Positions 37,722 to 38,284 of a stretch of 38,284 nucleotides of DNA are shown here, one piece after another. The translations under genes and the position numbers were made by a program. The stretch is taken from contig CADDYU010000023.1 in NCBI GenBank assembly GCA_902810705.1, positions 1 to 38,284 on the forward strand, given 5' to 3'. How positions within the stretch are numbered: the stretch's first letter is position 1; each line of letters opens with the position of its first letter. This stretch comes from Methylococcaceae bacterium (GTDB lineage Bacteria > Pseudomonadota > Gammaproteobacteria > Methylococcales > Methylococcaceae). The notes under the pieces were generated by a model. That model searched no databases and was not told the origin of the DNA. It saw only the letters and a list, made by a program, of their open reading frames with translations.

Positions 37722-38284
37722 GGATTGCTCGCTTGAATAAATATTTAGGTCGATGGACGTTAAGATGTCCGACGGCCCACCCATTCTGGCCGAAAGTTTT
37801 AAAACATAGAAAACCTCATCTTCGAGAATGGATAAAGCTTATGGAGATGAAGAAAAAGGTGAGAATTTATCCGTATTAGACCTTTTGCGGCCCGAATTTC
37901 AGCATGTTTGAATTGATTGCCTTGAGAATCATCCTGCGGAAGTTCGAACGCGATCAGATCGGGATCGGTTTCGCGGCGCTCGGATGGCTCAATCCAGCCA
38001 GGCAGGCGCTGGGAATAATGGGCATTTCCATAAGTTAAGGCCCCGTGGAAATGGAACGCTCTCGAAAGAGAGTGGCGGTCTAACCCATGACAGCCCTCAT
38101 AAAATCAAGCTTTGGGATTACGCCCCAACGTCTTCTTGAGGAAACGAGCCCATGCCCTCCTTATCTGGACTCCTCGGAGGTTGCCAGCAACGATGGGCAG
38201 GGTGCGATGCTGGCTTGCGTCCTTATATCCGGCCTGTTGACGAGGAGCGTTGGTTGTCCTCTGGCCCGCCAGGTAAATTCGCGC
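37722..38284. other. Right edge of the window: no gene I can name
   Basis: About 560 bases. A minus-strand frame is open from about 38116 to a stop near 37801 but has no usual start codon; it reads like eroded coding sequence (for example PGWIEPSERRETDPDLIAFE). Further right, the minus strand has a frame ending GRNPKA at about 38117. A small hairpin lies at 38057-38074. This could be a degraded gene or IS tail. Confidence 0.35.
38057..38074. repeat. Hairpin with GAAA loop
   Basis: CGCTCTC and GAGAGTG pair over seven positions (one G-T wobble) around a GAAA tetraloop. There is no T-run. It may be part of a structured RNA or of a mobile element end. Confidence 0.4.

Overview
The window is GC-rich bacterial chromosome, most likely from a gammaproteobacterium. 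The pairs glyA-nrdR-ribD, surE-pcm and a CcsA/YpjD-type gene divergent from ffh are orders I know from that class. The form I RuBisCO genes, together with a fructose-6-phosphate aldolase/transaldolase-like gene, would suit an autotroph or a Methylococcus/Methylocaldum-like methanotroph. That genus-level idea is inference: no methane oxidation gene is present here.

Layout. (1) 1-3384: the 5' part of an alpha/beta hydrolase gene, the RuBisCO operon cbbL-cbbS on the minus strand with a good terminator, a long leader containing a strong hairpin, and a divergent membrane protein of unknown role. (2) 3579-17072: housekeeping genes. These are glyA, nrdR and ribD (one-carbon metabolism, ribonucleotide reductase control, riboflavin); fumC, pcm and surE on the minus strand; a GDT1/TMEM165-type cation transporter; a CcsA/YpjD-like membrane protein divergent from ffh; ftsK divergent from trxB; and a 56-residue rubredoxin gene. 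(3) 17051-20509: two large adjacent GTPases on the minus strand, 3 bp apart, resembling dynamin-type or membrane-associated GTPase pairs. (4) 20781-26180: a glycosylation island with its own promoter: a polytopic GT2 glycosyltransferase, an overlapping methyltransferase, and two large GT-C-like membrane proteins whose DNA is clearly richer in A/T than the rest, suggesting acquisition. (5) 26454-28555: a decayed IS3-family element with a decayed IS110-family (IS1111-like) element apparently inside its left end. (6) 28969-31092: a small predicted lipoprotein, a DUF455 ferritin-like protein and the aldolase. (7) 31276-33210: a broken membrane protein gene and a stack of three IS remnants (IS3, IS256, IS5 families), each apparently inserted into the next. 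(8) 33400-37721: a small unknown protein, a phospholipase D/cardiolipin synthase-like enzyme with an endonuclease/exonuclease/phosphatase-family partner (an arrangement like ybhP-clsB of E. coli), and a rhomboid protease. The last 560 bases hold no gene I can name.

How the parts work together. Most of the first 17 kb and the 33.4-37.7 kb stretch look intact. The 26.4-33.2 kb stretch is an IS graveyard around a few surviving genes. The best candidates for something less well described are the GTPase pair and the AT-rich glycosylation island. No CRISPR array, rRNA, tRNA or recognisable phage gene was seen.
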